Source: Sphingomonas sp. TZW2008 (GTDB lineage Bacteria > Pseudomonadota > Alphaproteobacteria > Sphingomonadales > Sphingomonadaceae). Taken from it: a DNA stretch of 64,000 nucleotides. The notes below the pieces were generated by a model. It searched no databases and was not told the origin of the DNA. It saw only the letters and a program-made list of their open reading frames with translations. Made by a program: the position numbers and the translations under genes. Shown here one piece after another: positions 26,432-35,921 of this stretch; within the stretch, counting starts at the first letter, position 1, and every line of letters starts with the position of its first letter. The stretch covers positions 62,001-126,000 of the forward strand of contig NZ_BDJB01000008.1 in the NCBI RefSeq assembly GCF_002117915.1, read 5' to 3'.

Positions 26432-26472
26432 CGCCGGGTGATCAGCGACGGTTGCTCACTCCTCACCCGGCG
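26432..26472. terminator. Inverted repeat between convergent SDR and HD genes
   Basis: CGCCGGGTGA (26432) and TCACCCGGCG (26463) form a perfect ten-base stem with a 21-base loop, in the 130-base gap between two convergent genes. Probably a bidirectional terminator; there is no T-run on either strand. Confidence 0.5.
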
Positions 26473-26530
26473 TACCCTTGGGCATTATCGGTCCGCGACG
26501 GATCGATGCGGCCCGCCCTAAGGCGCTGCG

Positions 26531-27148
26531 TTACGTCTCGAGCGCGGCGATGCAGCGCGCCAGATTGTCCCGCGCCCGTGCTTCCCACCGGTCGTAAGCC
26601 CATTGCGTGATGAATAAGCGCTCGCGCTCCAAGAAGCGCCGCAGCACGCCGCTACGCCCGGTTCGGTATGCGTCGGGCACGACATGCGCATATTCCGCCG
26701 CAATCCCGGCGTCGTAGCAATCGAACGTATCCGCCTCGAAACCAAGGATTGCCAGATCGATGTCGAGCAGCAGCGCCGCATCGGGGCTGTCGTCGCCATC
26801 TGGAACGCGATGATCGATCGTCGCCACGATCGCGGCGCACGCGCGGGCGACGCTGCGCTCGTTCGCGAGGCCCGGAAACTCAGCTGCGCATAGTGCTGCG
26901 CTCAGTTGCTCGTTACGGCCTGCCGCCGCCTGCGGATCATACACGGAATCATGCCACAGGATGAAGCCAATCGCGGCAACGGGGTCGGCGATCGCTACGC
27001 CGTCCGCTTCGGCCGCCGCGAGCGAGGCGATCATCGCCAGCGGATGCGACCAGCCGTGATAGCGCCGCCACGGTTCGTCATAGCGGCAACGTATCGCCAT
27101 CCCCGCCGGCGTGGCGCACAGCTCGGCCGCGAGTGCGGCGATCGGCAT
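26531..27148 (-). CDS. HD-superfamily predicted metal-dependent hydrolase
   Basis: 205 residues. RRYHGWSHPLAMIASL and ILWHDSVYDPQAAAGRNEQLSA carry the histidine and His-Asp metal ligands of the HD fold, and DIDLAILG occurs later, matching the COG4339 group of predicted phosphohydrolases. The substrate is unknown. The ATG at 27148 overlaps the stop of the DUF2794 gene (TGATG). It is the last gene of cysE-DUF2794-HD, all joined by the same type of overlap. Confidence 0.8.
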   Translation of the reverse strand: MPIAALAAELCATPAGMAIRCRYDEPWRRYHGWSHPLAMIASLAAAEADGVAIADPVAAIGFILWHDSVYDPQAAAGRNEQLSAALCAAEFPGLANERSVARACAAIVATIDHRVPDGDDSPDAALLLDIDLAILGFEADTFDCYDAGIAAEYAHVVPDAYRTGRSGVLRRFLERERLFITQWAYDRWEARARDNLARCIAALET

Positions 27149-27489
27149 CAATTCTCGACCAGCTTCATCAGCCGGCGTTCGATCGGCGCAAGCACGGGGC
27201 CCAGCTCGTGCCCGCGCTTCACCACTTGCCCCGCTTCACCGATCAGCGCCCACATCCCCTGTCGGTTGCGCAACGCCGGGTTCTTCTCGACACGGAACTC
27301 GGGTCGCTCGGTCGCGCGCCGAAACGCCGCGAAGACCGCTACGTCGCGACCCAGATCGATCGCATAGTCGCGCCAGTGCCCCGCCGCGACCATCCGGCCA
27401 TAGAGATCGAGGATACGGTTCAGTTCGGGCCGCTCGAACGCGACCTGCCCCGGTCGCCCGGCGTTGGGAAAGGGAGTGACGACGCCCAT
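27148..27489 (-). CDS. DUF2794 family protein
   Basis: 113 residues. The conserved core FERPELNRILDLYGRMVAAGHWRDYAIDLGRDVAVFAAFRR, with later EFRVEKNPALRNRQG, fits the DUF2794 family of alphaproteobacteria. Function unknown. The ATG at 27489 overlaps the cysE stop, and its stop overlaps the HD gene start. Confidence 0.87.
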   Translation of the reverse strand: MGVVTPFPNAGRPGQVAFERPELNRILDLYGRMVAAGHWRDYAIDLGRDVAVFAAFRRATERPEFRVEKNPALRNRQGMWALIGEAGQVVKRGHELGPVLAPIERRLMKLVEN

Positions 27490-28190
27490 CAGGCTCGGTT
27501 ACGCGCCACGGGCGGGGTCTGTTCCCCCGCCGCCCCGTCGCCAACCAGCGCGTCGAGCCGAGCCTTCATCAATTCGAGCTCGCAGCGCAGGATCTCCACC
27601 TTCTGCGTCGCCGGATCGAACAGCTCGCTGCACGGCGTGCCATAGGCCATGAACGGACGCTCGGGCGCCTTGCCGCCCTCCACCGTCGTCGGCCGCGCCG
27701 GGATGCCCACCATCACCGCGCCCTCGGGGACGTCACGCGTCACCACCGCATTGGCGCCGACGCGTGCGCGTCGCCCGACGGTAATCGGCCCCAGCACCTG
27801 CGCGCCCGATCCGATGATCGCACCGTCGAGCAGCGTCGGATGCCGCTTGCCCGCGATGCCGTTGTCGGGGCTTGTCCCGCCCAGCGTCACACACTGGTAG
27901 ATGGTCACGTCGTCGCCGATCTCCGCCGTCTCACCGATCACGACGAAGCCGTGGTCGATGAAGAAATTACGTCCGATCGTCGCGCCGGGATGGATGTCGA
28001 TCGCGGTCAGGAAACGCGACAGGTGATTGATCATCCGCGCGAGAAGGAACAGCCGGCGGCGGTACAGCCAGTGCGCCACGCGATGCCAGCCAAGCGCCCA
28101 AACGCCCGGATAGGTTAGCACCTCGAGCCGGGAATGCGGCGCGGGATCACGCGCGCGGATCGAATCGAGGTAATCGGCCAGTCGCGCCAT
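27489..28190 (-). CDS. cysE: Serine O-acetyltransferase
   Basis: 233 residues of the shorter EpsC-like type. The enzyme acetylates L-serine with acetyl-CoA as the first step to cysteine. The left-handed beta-helix starts at IDIHPGATIGRNFFIDHG, with catalytic His in DHGFVVIGETAEIGDD, then the CoA-binding hexapeptides YQCVTLGGTSPDNGIAGKRHPTL and VGRRARVGANAVVTRDVP. A C-terminal tail with a coiled-coil look follows (CELELMKARLDAL). First gene of a three-gene operon. A sulfur-related role for the downstream genes is not evident. The divergent TauE-type exporter starts about 140 bases away. Confidence 0.95.
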   Translation of the reverse strand: MARLADYLDSIRARDPAPHSRLEVLTYPGVWALGWHRVAHWLYRRRLFLLARMINHLSRFLTAIDIHPGATIGRNFFIDHGFVVIGETAEIGDDVTIYQCVTLGGTSPDNGIAGKRHPTLLDGAIIGSGAQVLGPITVGRRARVGANAVVTRDVPEGAVMVGIPARPTTVEGGKAPERPFMAYGTPCSELFDPATQKVEILRCELELMKARLDALVGDGAAGEQTPPVARNRA

Positions 28191-28332
28191 CAGCGCCCCC
28201 TTGTCGTTCGCGTCGATCTAGGTTGGGGGCGGAACGATTTCCAGCGGCGATGAAGTTATCGCTTCTTGCGGCAAAGCACATCGTTCTTGTAGGATATCGA
28301 CGGTTACGCCACGCGGCGTTTTCTCAACCGCC

Positions 28333-29112
28333 GTGGGGGAAACGGGCTTGGACTTGTCGTTGGTCACCCTCGAAGGGCTGGTGCCATTTATCCTCGTCGG
28401 GTTCGGCGCGCAGATCGTCGACGGGGCGCTCGGCATGGCGTTCGGCGTGATTTGCAACACGTTGCTCGTTGCGGTGATCGGCCTGCCCCCCGCACGCGCG
28501 TCGGCGAACGTCCATATCGTCGAGGCATTCACCACCGCCGTCTCCGGCATCAGCCACGTCCTTCACGGTAACGTCGACCGTTCGCTGTTCCTGCGGCTGC
28601 TGATCCCCGGCATGATCGGCGGTATCGGCGGCGCGTATCTCATCACCAACGTCGACGGCGACACGGTGAAGCCGTTCGTCCTCGCCTATCTCGTCGCGAT
28701 CGGCATCTACCTCCTCGTCCGTGGACTGTTTTTTCCGCCCAAGACGCAGAAGCCCAAGGTGGTCGAGCCGCTCGGCCTGATCGGCGGCTTCCTCGATGCC
28801 GCGGGCGGCGGCGGCTGGGGCCCGGTCGTCACGTCGAACCTGCTCGTCCAAGGCGTCGAGCCGCGCCGCGTGGTCGGCACCGTCAATTCGGTCGAATTCT
28901 TCCTCACGATCACCGTCTCGGCGACCTTCATCTACCATCTTGGGATCGCTGATTTCGCAATGGCCACCGTCGGGCTGCTGATCGGCGGCGTCTGTGCCGC
29001 GCCGTTCGGCGCGATCGCCGCCAAGCGGATCCCCACGCGCACCATGCTGATCCTCGTCGGCGTCGTACTGATGATCACCAGCATCTACGGCTTCGTCAAC
29101 GCCGTCCTGTGA
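28333..29112 (+). CDS. TauE/SafE-type sulfite or sulfonate exporter family protein
   Basis: 259 residues with about eight predicted membrane helices in two repeats, each with the family glycine-rich motif (VDGALGMAFGVICNTLL in the first and GGFLDAAGGGGWGPVVTSNLL in the second). Members move sulfite, sulfoacetate or other anions across the inner membrane. Divergent from cysE, which hints at sulfur metabolism. The start is uncertain: the GTG at 28333 is kept, but the TTG at 28348 has GGGGGA at better spacing and gives MDLSLVTLEGLVPF. Confidence 0.88.
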   Translation: MGETGLDLSLVTLEGLVPFILVGFGAQIVDGALGMAFGVICNTLLVAVIGLPPARASANVHIVEAFTTAVSGISHVLHGNVDRSLFLRLLIPGMIGGIGGAYLITNVDGDTVKPFVLAYLVAIGIYLLVRGLFFPPKTQKPKVVEPLGLIGGFLDAAGGGGWGPVVTSNLLVQGVEPRRVVGTVNSVEFFLTITVSATFIYHLGIADFAMATVGLLIGGVCAAPFGAIAAKRIPTRTMLILVGVVLMITSIYGFVNAVL

Positions 29113-29182
29113 CGGCCGAATAGTGCTGTTCGCAATCGATCGGGCAAGTTAAGCGGCGACGCATGATCGATCGGGACGATTG

Positions 29183-30085
29183 ATGGCCGCGACCTACCTG
29201 CCAACGCTCAAGCAGCTGCAATATCTCATCGCCCTGAAGGATCAGGGCCACTTCGGCCGCGCGGCGGAAAGCGTGTTTGTTACCCAGTCGACGCTATCGG
29301 CGGGCATCCGTGAGCTCGAAACGCTGATCGGCGTCACGCTCGTCGAGCGCACGCGGCGTGTCGTCCGCTTCACCCCGCTCGGCGAGGCCATGGTCGCCAA
29401 GGCACGCCGCGTCGTGCGCGAGGCGGAGGAATTCGGCGACATGGCACGCGCCGCCGGACGCCCGCTGTCGGGCGAGCTGCGGATGAGCGTCATCCCCACC
29501 ATCGCACCGTTCCTGCTGCCGCGGGTGCTCCCGCGACTGCGCGCCGACTTTCCGGACCTGCGGCTGTTCCTGCGCGAGGAAACGAGCGCCGCGGCGTGCG
29601 ATTCGCTGCAGAGCGGGCGTGCCGACTGCGTCCTTCTCGCCCTGCCCTATGCGTGCGGCGAAGTGACCGCCGCGCCGCTGTTCGACGACCGCCTGTTCCT
29701 CGCTTTTCCGGAGGGCGAGTTGCCCGAAGGCGCGGCGCCGATTTCCCCCGCCGATATCGACGAGACGCGACTGCTGCTGCTCGAGGACGGGCACTGCCTC
29801 AAGGATCACGCGCTCGCCGCGTGCAACCGCCCCGAATTGCGTGCCGAGGCGACGATGATGGGCACGTCGCTCCACACCATCGTCCAGATGGTCGACAACA
29901 AGCTTGGCATGACGATGCTGCCCGAACTCGCGATCAGCGCGGGCATCCTCGATCATACCGGCATCGCCGCGCGCCCGCTCGGCGGCGAGAACCCGAAGCG
30001 CACCGTCGCGCTGGCGTGGCGCCGTGCCAGCCCACGCGAGCGGGATTTCCGGCTCCTCGCTGAAATCCTTGCCACCTTTCACTGA
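29183..30085 (+). CDS. oxyR: LysR-family hydrogen peroxide sensor
   Basis: 300 residues. The N-terminal helix-turn-helix (GHFGRAAESVFVTQSTLSAGIRELE) is followed by the effector domain. The OxyR redox site is present: LLEDGHCLKDHALAACN, with Cys205 and Cys214 at the same nine-residue separation as Cys199 and Cys208 of E. coli OxyR. This distinguishes it from ordinary LysR regulators. It should activate catalase, peroxiredoxin and related genes on peroxide stress; none of these targets is next to it. The ATG at 29183 is preceded by an overlapping TTG (29180), which is the less likely start. Confidence 0.93.
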   Translation: MAATYLPTLKQLQYLIALKDQGHFGRAAESVFVTQSTLSAGIRELETLIGVTLVERTRRVVRFTPLGEAMVAKARRVVREAEEFGDMARAAGRPLSGELRMSVIPTIAPFLLPRVLPRLRADFPDLRLFLREETSAAACDSLQSGRADCVLLALPYACGEVTAAPLFDDRLFLAFPEGELPEGAAPISPADIDETRLLLLEDGHCLKDHALAACNRPELRAEATMMGTSLHTIVQMVDNKLGMTMLPELAISAGILDHTGIAARPLGGENPKRTVALAWRRASPRERDFRLLAEILATFH

Positions 30086-30200
30086 CGCGCTTTTCCCGCT
30101 TCATTTTCCCGCCCGGTTCGCGCTAGGTGAAATTAAGCCGCCTGCATTAATCGGCGGCGGTCGGGAGAGCGTTCATGGTCATACGTCGGGCAATCACGGC

Positions 30201-31250
30201 ATGAGCGGCTCGTCGGGCGCGAGGCTGAGCGAGGTCGGCGAACGGCATCGCCTCGACGAGGCGAAGCTCGCCGAGTGGCTCGATCGCAACGTCGACGGGT
30301 TCGGCCGCGGGATGCAGGTCCGCCAGTTCGTCGGTGGCGCGTCGAACCCCACATTCATGCTGTCGACGGACGCGGGCGACTATGTCCTGCGCAAGAAGCC
30401 GCCCGGCCAGCTCCTCGCCAGCGCGCATCAGGTCGATCGCGAATATCGCGTGATGGCGGCGTTGCGCGACACGCCCGTCCCCGTCCCCAATATGCGTGCG
30501 CTGTGCGATGACCCGGCGATCATCGGCACGCCCTTCTACGTGATGGATTATCTCGAAGGGCGCATCTTCCGCGACGCGACGCTCCCCGACTTGACGCCAG
30601 CCGAGCGCAGCGGGGTCTACGATCAACTCAATCAGACGCTCGCATCGCTACACCAGGTCGATCATCGCGCCGTCGGGCTGGAGGATTACGGCCGCCCGAC
30701 CGGCTATTTTGACCGCCAGATCGCCCGCTGGATCAAGCAGTATCGCGGTGCCGAGACGCAGCCGATCCCGGCAATGGAGGCGCTGATCGCCGAGCTACCC
30801 GGCCGCGTGCCGCGTGACGAGGCGGTCTCGATCGCACACGGTGACTATCGGCTCGAGAACGTCATGTTCCACCCGACCGAACCGCGGCTGATCGCGGTAC
30901 TCGATTGGGAGCTGTCGACGATCGGTCATCCGCTCGCCGATCTCGGCTACAATTGCTTCATGTGGCATTCGACGTCGCCCACCTGGGGCACGTTGCAGGG
31001 CGTGGATTTCGCCACCAGCGGCATCCCGACTGAAGCGGACTATGTCGCGGCCTATTGCTGCCGCACCGGACGCGGCGACGCGATCGAGGACTGGAACTTC
31101 TATCTCGCTTTCGCCGTCTTCCGCCTCGCCTCGATCAGCCAGGGGGTCTACGCCCGCGCGCTCGCCGGGGTGACGCCGAACGCCGGCGAAGCGATCAACG
31201 GCACGCCGATGCTCGCCGAGCAGGCGCTCGCGATCCTGCGCAGGAGCTGA
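30201..31250 (+). CDS. Phosphotransferase-like protein (APH / ACAD10 N-terminal type)
   Basis: 349 residues of the aminoglycoside-phosphotransferase/choline-kinase fold. FVGGASNPTFMLSTDAGDYVLRKKPPG is the nucleotide-binding N-lobe, IAHGDYRLENVMFHP is the catalytic loop and VLDWELSTIGHPLADLGYN the metal-binding Asp region. This subgroup is usually linked with acyl-CoA dehydrogenases and fatty-acid catabolism rather than drug resistance, so I do not call it a resistance gene. The inverted repeat GCCGCC...GGCGGC (30137-30158) upstream could be an operator. Five bases separate it from the epoxide hydrolase gene. Confidence 0.87.
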   Translation: MSGSSGARLSEVGERHRLDEAKLAEWLDRNVDGFGRGMQVRQFVGGASNPTFMLSTDAGDYVLRKKPPGQLLASAHQVDREYRVMAALRDTPVPVPNMRALCDDPAIIGTPFYVMDYLEGRIFRDATLPDLTPAERSGVYDQLNQTLASLHQVDHRAVGLEDYGRPTGYFDRQIARWIKQYRGAETQPIPAMEALIAELPGRVPRDEAVSIAHGDYRLENVMFHPTEPRLIAVLDWELSTIGHPLADLGYNCFMWHSTSPTWGTLQGVDFATSGIPTEADYVAAYCCRTGRGDAIEDWNFYLAFAVFRLASISQGVYARALAGVTPNAGEAINGTPMLAEQALAILRRS

Positions 31251-31255
31251 ACCGG

Positions 31256-32395
31256 ATGACCGACGCGATCGACGCGTTCGTTCTCGATGTGCCGCAAGCG
31301 GCGCTCGACGATCTTGCCGCCCGGCTCGCGCTTACGCGCTGGCCCGAACGCGAGACGGTCGACGGCTGGCAGCAAGGCGTGCCGCTCGACGCCGCCCGTG
31401 CATTGGTCGATTACTGGCAGCACAAATATGACTGGCGCCGCTGCGAGGCTGCGCTCAACGCCGTCGGCCAGTTCACGACGGTGATCGACGGGCTCAGGCT
31501 GCACTTCCTCCATCGCCGGTCGCCGGAGCCGAACGCGCTCCCGATCGTCATCACGCACGGTTGGCCGGGTTCGGTGATCGAGTTCATGAAAGTCATTGGT
31601 CCGCTGACGGATCCGGTCGCGCATGGCGGCCGCGCCGAGGACGCGTTCCACGTCGTCTGCCCGTCGCTGCCCGGCTACGGCTTCTCCGAGCGCCCGACCG
31701 AGGGCTGGCCGGTGCCGCGCATCGCCAAGGCGTGGATCGCGCTGATGAAGCGGCTGGGCTACGATCGCTTCGTCGCGCAGGGCGGCGACTGGGGATCCGC
31801 CGTCACCACCGCGATCGGCGCGTGCGGCGATCCAGCGGTAGCCGGCATCCATCTCAACATGCTCGTCGTTCGCCCCACGCCGGAGGACATGGCGGACCTC
31901 ACCGCTGAGGAGAAAGACTCGCTCGAGCGCCTCCAGCGCTACATGAAGGACGGCAACGGCTATTCGCAGCAGCAGGCAACGCGGCCGCAGACGCTCGGCT
32001 ACGGGCTCGTCGATTCGCCCGTCGGCCAGGCGATGTGGATCTACGAGAAGTTTCGCGAGTGGGCCGATTGCGACGGCACGCCCGAGACCGCGCTGACCCG
32101 CGACGAGATGCTCGACGACATCATGCTCTACTGGCTCACCGGCACCGGCGCCTCATCGGCGCGGCTCTACTGGGAGAGCTTCGGATCGTTCGGCGCGGGC
32201 GAGGTCAAGGTGCCGACCGGCCACAGCATCTTCCCGAAGGAGATCTTCAAGGCCTCGCGCCGCTGGGCCGAGCGGCAATATACCGACATCATCCACTGGA
32301 ACGAACTGCCGCGCGGCGGTCATTTCGCGGCGTTCGAGCAGCCCGATCTGTTCGTCGAAGAGGTCCGCGCGACGTTCCGGTCGCTCCGCCGGTAG
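31256..32395 (+). CDS. Epoxide hydrolase, alpha/beta-hydrolase fold with EHN domain
   Basis: 379 residues. The N-terminal EHN-type domain (LDDLAARLALTRWPERETVDGW) is followed by the hydrolase core. The oxyanion motif is HGWPGS, the nucleophile Asp lies in QGGDWGSAVTTAIG, a lid with tyrosines lies between, and the catalytic His is in PRGGHFAAFEQPD. Such enzymes open epoxides with water to diols. The start at 31256 lies six bases after the upstream stop, so it is co-transcribed with the kinase-like gene. The natural substrate is unknown; a lipid-derived epoxide would fit the neighbour. Confidence 0.92.
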   Translation: MTDAIDAFVLDVPQAALDDLAARLALTRWPERETVDGWQQGVPLDAARALVDYWQHKYDWRRCEAALNAVGQFTTVIDGLRLHFLHRRSPEPNALPIVITHGWPGSVIEFMKVIGPLTDPVAHGGRAEDAFHVVCPSLPGYGFSERPTEGWPVPRIAKAWIALMKRLGYDRFVAQGGDWGSAVTTAIGACGDPAVAGIHLNMLVVRPTPEDMADLTAEEKDSLERLQRYMKDGNGYSQQQATRPQTLGYGLVDSPVGQAMWIYEKFREWADCDGTPETALTRDEMLDDIMLYWLTGTGASSARLYWESFGSFGAGEVKVPTGHSIFPKEIFKASRRWAERQYTDIIHWNELPRGGHFAAFEQPDLFVEEVRATFRSLRR

Positions 32396-32465
32396 CGCCG
32401 ATGAGCGAGGCTGATTCGCAAACTGTGCTAGCCAGCAGCCATTCCTCCGCTGGCGCTACGTTCCC

Positions 32466-32494
32466 GCGTCCGGCGCGCAATGCGCCCGCGACGC
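32466..32494. terminator. Nested hairpin between convergent epoxide hydrolase and gatB
   Basis: Outer GCGTC/GACGC and inner GGCGC-GCAAT-GCGCC pair in the 106-base gap between the two convergent genes. No T-run follows. A second, weaker inverted repeat (GCCAGC/GCTGGC) lies nearby at 32436-32455. Confidence 0.38.
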
Positions 32495-32501
32495 TTGCGC
32501 C

Positions 32502-33965
32502 TTACCCTAGCGCCTTCTTCAACAGCGCGTTGACGACGCCGGGATTGGCCTTCCCGCCCATCGCCTTCATTGTCTGACCGACGAAGAAGCCGAACAGCGC
32601 CTCCTTACCGCCGCGATACTGTTCGAGCTGGTTCGGGTTCTTCGCCAGCACTTCGGCGATCACCCCTTCGATCGCGCCGATGTCGCTGGTCTGCTTCAGC
32701 CCGCGCTCCTCGACGATCTTGCCCGGCGCGTCGCCCGTCTCGAGCATCACCTCGAACACCTGCTTAGCGAGGCTGCCCGACAGCGTACCGTCGGCCACCA
32801 GTGCGAGCAGCTCGGCCGCCTGCCCCGGCGTCACCGGGGACTGGGTAATGTCCATGCCGATGCGGTTGAGCGCGCCGAACAACTCGCCCGTCACCCAGTT
32901 CGACGCCGCCGCAGGCGCCGCGCCCGCCTCGAGCAGCGCGTCGAACCAGCGCGCCGTCTCCACCTCGGCGGTCAGCACGTCGGCATTGTACGGCGTGATG
33001 CCGAGTCCCTCGTAGCGCTTGCGCTTGGCGTCGGGCAGTTCGGGCAACGACGCGCGGCACTCGTCGAGAAACGCATCGTCGAGTTCGAGCGGAAGAAGAT
33101 CGGGATCGGGGAAGTAGCGATAGTCGTGCGCGTCTTCCTTCGAGCGCATCGACCGGGTCGTCCCGCTGTCGGGATTGAACAGCCGCGTCTCCTGCACGAT
33201 CCGCTCGCCGGCCTCGATCGCGGCGACCTGACGCTTCGCCTCATATTCGATCGCCGCCATCACGAAGCGAACTGAATTGACATTCTTGGTCTCGGTCCGC
33301 GTCCCGAACTCATCGCCCGGCTTGCGCACGCTGACGTTCACGTCGGCGCGCATCGATCCCTGATCCATGTTGCCGTCGCACGAGCCGACGTACCGCAGGA
33401 TCGCGCGTAGCTTCGTCAGGTAAGCGCCTGCTTCGGCGGGGGATCGCATGTCGGGCTTCGACACGATCTCCATCAGCGCCACGCCCGATCGATTGAGATC
33501 GACGTAGGACAGGCGCGGATGCTGATCGTGCATCAGCTTGCCCGCGTCCTGCTCGACGTGGATGCGCTCGACGCCGATCGTCTTGACGGTGTCGCCGTCC
33601 TCGATTTCCACCGTCCCCTCACCGACCAGCGGATGGTAGAGCTGCGAGATCTGGTAGCCCTGCGGCAGATCGGCGTAGAAATAATTCTTGCGATCGAACC
33701 GCGACCATTTGTTGATCTGCGCGTCGATCGCCATGCCGGTGCGCACCGCCTGGCGGATGCACTCGCGGTTCGGCACGGGCAGCATGCCGGGCATCGCCGC
33801 GTCGATCAGGCTCACCTGCGAATTGGGCTCCGCACCGAACGCCGTCGCCGCGCCCGAGAACAGCTTGGCGTTCGACGTCACCTGCGCGTGCACCTCGAGG
33901 CCGATCACGACCTCCCATTCGCCGGTGTCGCCCTTGATGCGATACGGTGCGCTTGCGTCAGCCAT
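32502..33965 (-). CDS. gatB: Aspartyl/glutamyl-tRNA(Asn/Gln) amidotransferase subunit B
   Basis: 487 residues. The N-terminus [13 protein letters not shown] is the standard GatB start region, followed by the kinase/cradle domain that binds the misacylated tRNA, with [13 protein letters not shown] and [17 protein letters not shown]. The C-terminal YqeY-like domain ends [14 protein letters not shown]. GatB phosphorylates the Glu or Asp on mischarged tRNA before GatA transfers ammonia. The start chosen is the ATG at 33965 ([10 protein letters not shown]); an ATG three codons earlier is possible. It lies 38 bases downstream of gatA. Confidence 0.98.
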   Translation of the reverse strand: MADASAPYRIKGDTGEWEVVIGLEVHAQVTSNAKLFSGAATAFGAEPNSQVSLIDAAMPGMLPVPNRECIRQAVRTGMAIDAQINKWSRFDRKNYFYADLPQGYQISQLYHPLVGEGTVEIEDGDTVKTIGVERIHVEQDAGKLMHDQHPRLSYVDLNRSGVALMEIVSKPDMRSPAEAGAYLTKLRAILRYVGSCDGNMDQGSMRADVNVSVRKPGDEFGTRTETKNVNSVRFVMAAIEYEAKRQVAAIEAGERIVQETRLFNPDSGTTRSMRSKEDAHDYRYFPDPDLLPLELDDAFLDECRASLPELPDAKRKRYEGLGITPYNADVLTAEVETARWFDALLEAGAAPAAASNWVTGELFGALNRIGMDITQSPVTPGQAAELLALVADGTLSGSLAKQVFEVMLETGDAPGKIVEERGLKQTSDIGAIEGVIAEVLAKNPNQLEQYRGGKEALFGFFVGQTMKAMGGKANPGVVNALLKKALG

Positions 33966-34003
33966 TGGCCTCATTCCCGAATACGAACGTCATCATCACG
34001 TGG

Positions 34004-35488
34004 TCACCACCACGCCTGCGGCCGGGCGACGAAGCCGGCGCGCTCCTCGATCGCCAGCGCGGCGTTGAGCACGCCCTGCTCGTCGAGCGCCTTGCCGATC
34101 ACCTGCAAGCCGAGCGGCAGGCCGTGCTTGTCGAGCCCGCCCGGCACGCTCATCGCCGGCAGCCCGGCGAGGCTCGACGGCACGGTGAACACGTCGTTGA
34201 GATACATCGCGAGCGGATCGGCGCTCTTCTCGCCGAGCGCGAAGGCGGCCGACGGCGCGGTCGGCGTCAGCAGCACGTCGCACGTCTCCCATGCCCGATC
34301 GAAATCCTGCGCAATCAGTGTGCGCACCTTCGATGCCTGCGTGAAATAGGCGTCGTAGAAGCCCGCCGACAGCACGTAGGTGCCAATCAGGATGCGCCGC
34401 TTCACTTCCTCGCCAAAGCCGGCGGCTCGCGTCGCGGCGTACATCGCCTGAAGGTTCGCGCCATCGGGCAGGTCGCGCTGGCCGTAGCGCACGCCGTCGT
34501 AGCGCGCGAGGTTCGACGAGGCTTCGGCCGGCGCGATGATGTAATAGGCCGGCAGCGCGTATTTGGTGTGCGGCAGCGATACCTCGACCACCTCGGCGCC
34601 GGCGTCCTTCACCCACGCGATGCCCTGCTGCCACAGCGCCTCGATTTCCTCGGGCATGTTGTCGACGCGATATTCGCGCGGGATGCCAACGCGCTTGCCG
34701 GCGAGGCTCGCGTTCAACCCCTGCTCCCACTTCGGCACCGCGACGTCGAGCGAGGTCGAATCCTTCGCGTCGAAGCCGCTCATCGCCTCCAGCATGATCG
34801 CGCAGTCGCGCACGTCGCGCGCCATCGGCCCTGCCTGGTCGAGGCTCGAGGCGAAGGCGATCACGCCCCAGCGCGAGCAGCGGCCATAGGTCGGCTTGAT
34901 CCCCGAGATGCCGGTGAACGCGGCGGGCTGGCGGATCGAACCGCCGGTGTCGGTGCCGGTCGCACCGGGGCACAGCCGCGCCGCGACTGCCGACGACGAT
35001 CCGCCGGACGACCCGCCCGGCGCCAGCGCCGCATTGCCGCCGTCGTTGCGCCGCCACGGCGAAATGACGTTGCCGAACGCGCTCGTTTCGTTGGACGAAC
35101 CCATCGCGAACTGGTCCATGTTGAGCTTGCCGAGCATGCCTGCACCCGCGTCCCACAGGCGCTGCGACACGGTCGATTCATATTGCGGCGTAAAGCCTTC
35201 GAGGATGTGGCTCGCCGCGGTCGACGGCACGCCCTTGGTGCAGAACAGATCTTTCATGCCGATCGGCACGCCGGCCAGCGGCCCCATCGTCTCGCCCTTC
35301 GCCCGCGCGGCATCCGCAGCGTCCGCTGCCGCCAGCGCATGGTCGGGCGTCTCAACCAGAAACGCGTTGAGCGGCTTCGCCGCCGCCACCGCAGCGTTGA
35401 AGGCGATCGCCACCTCGCGCGCCGAGAAGCTTCCGTCGCGCACGCCGTCGCGGATCTCGCGAATGCCAAGGTCGGTAAGGTCGGTCAT
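34004..35488 (-). CDS. gatA: Aspartyl/glutamyl-tRNA(Asn/Gln) amidotransferase subunit A
   Basis: 494 residues. The amidase signature ([29 protein letters not shown], split around the central GGSSGG and [11 protein letters not shown]) supplies the catalytic Lys-cisSer-Ser triad that frees ammonia from glutamine. The N-terminal Lys comes from IGMKDLFC. It is the second gene of gatCAB, which lets the organism make Gln-tRNA and/or Asn-tRNA by transamidation. There are 46 bases between the gatC stop and its ATG. Confidence 0.98.
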   Translation of the reverse strand: MTDLTDLGIREIRDGVRDGSFSAREVAIAFNAAVAAAKPLNAFLVETPDHALAAADAADAARAKGETMGPLAGVPIGMKDLFCTKGVPSTAASHILEGFTPQYESTVSQRLWDAGAGMLGKLNMDQFAMGSSNETSAFGNVISPWRRNDGGNAALAPGGSSGGSSSAVAARLCPGATGTDTGGSIRQPAAFTGISGIKPTYGRCSRWGVIAFASSLDQAGPMARDVRDCAIMLEAMSGFDAKDSTSLDVAVPKWEQGLNASLAGKRVGIPREYRVDNMPEEIEALWQQGIAWVKDAGAEVVEVSLPHTKYALPAYYIIAPAEASSNLARYDGVRYGQRDLPDGANLQAMYAATRAAGFGEEVKRRILIGTYVLSAGFYDAYFTQASKVRTLIAQDFDRAWETCDVLLTPTAPSAAFALGEKSADPLAMYLNDVFTVPSSLAGLPAMSVPGGLDKHGLPLGLQVIGKALDEQGVLNAALAIEERAGFVARPQAWW

Positions 35489-35534
35489 GATCGAAACTCG
35501 ATAGAGGAGAATGGCCGGCGCGGCCTCACCCGCG

Positions 35535-35837
35535 TCACTCGATCACCTTTGGCACGGTGAAGAAGCCGTGCTCGGCCTGCGGCGCGTTCGCCAGCACCGC
35601 CTCGCGGATGCCGCCGCCGGTCAGCGCATCGGCGTTGACCACATCGTCGCGCAGCCGTTGCTTGTTGGCGATGACCGCCGTCATCGGCGCGACGCTGCTG
35701 GTGTCGACTTCGCCCAGCTGCTCGATCCAGCCGAGGATGTTGTTGAGCTCGGGTACGAGGCGTTCGGCGCTCTCGTCGTCGATCGCGATGCGGGCGAGGC
35801 TCGCGACCTTCTTCACGGTGGCGGTATCTACGGACAT
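35535..35837 (-). CDS. gatC: Aspartyl/glutamyl-tRNA(Asn/Gln) amidotransferase subunit C
   Basis: 100 residues, the normal size. [20 protein letters not shown] and [16 protein letters not shown] are the conserved helices, and the C-terminus ends FFTVPKVIE. GatC stabilises GatA and bridges it to GatB. First gene of gatCAB, divergent from the DUF3089 gene by 84 bases. Confidence 0.97.
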   Translation of the reverse strand: MSVDTATVKKVASLARIAIDDESAERLVPELNNILGWIEQLGEVDTSSVAPMTAVIANKQRLRDDVVNADALTGGGIREAVLANAPQAEHGFFTVPKVIE

Positions 35838-35921
35838 GGCCGGCGCGCTACCATTGCTGCGCTGCGCAACGCAATGCCGCACTGTTGCGTACGCCGCGCG
35901 GCTCGGGCAGGCGCAGCGATC

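Noticed and set aside
30201-31250. Aminoglycoside resistance gene
   Set aside because: The fold matches, but the subgroup is that of acyl-CoA-dehydrogenase-associated phosphotransferases, and the genomic context is metabolic.
33947-35560. A 537-codon plus-strand frame opposite gatA
   Set aside because: Antisense to gatA/gatB with the same shadow composition (Arg/His rich). No family resemblance.
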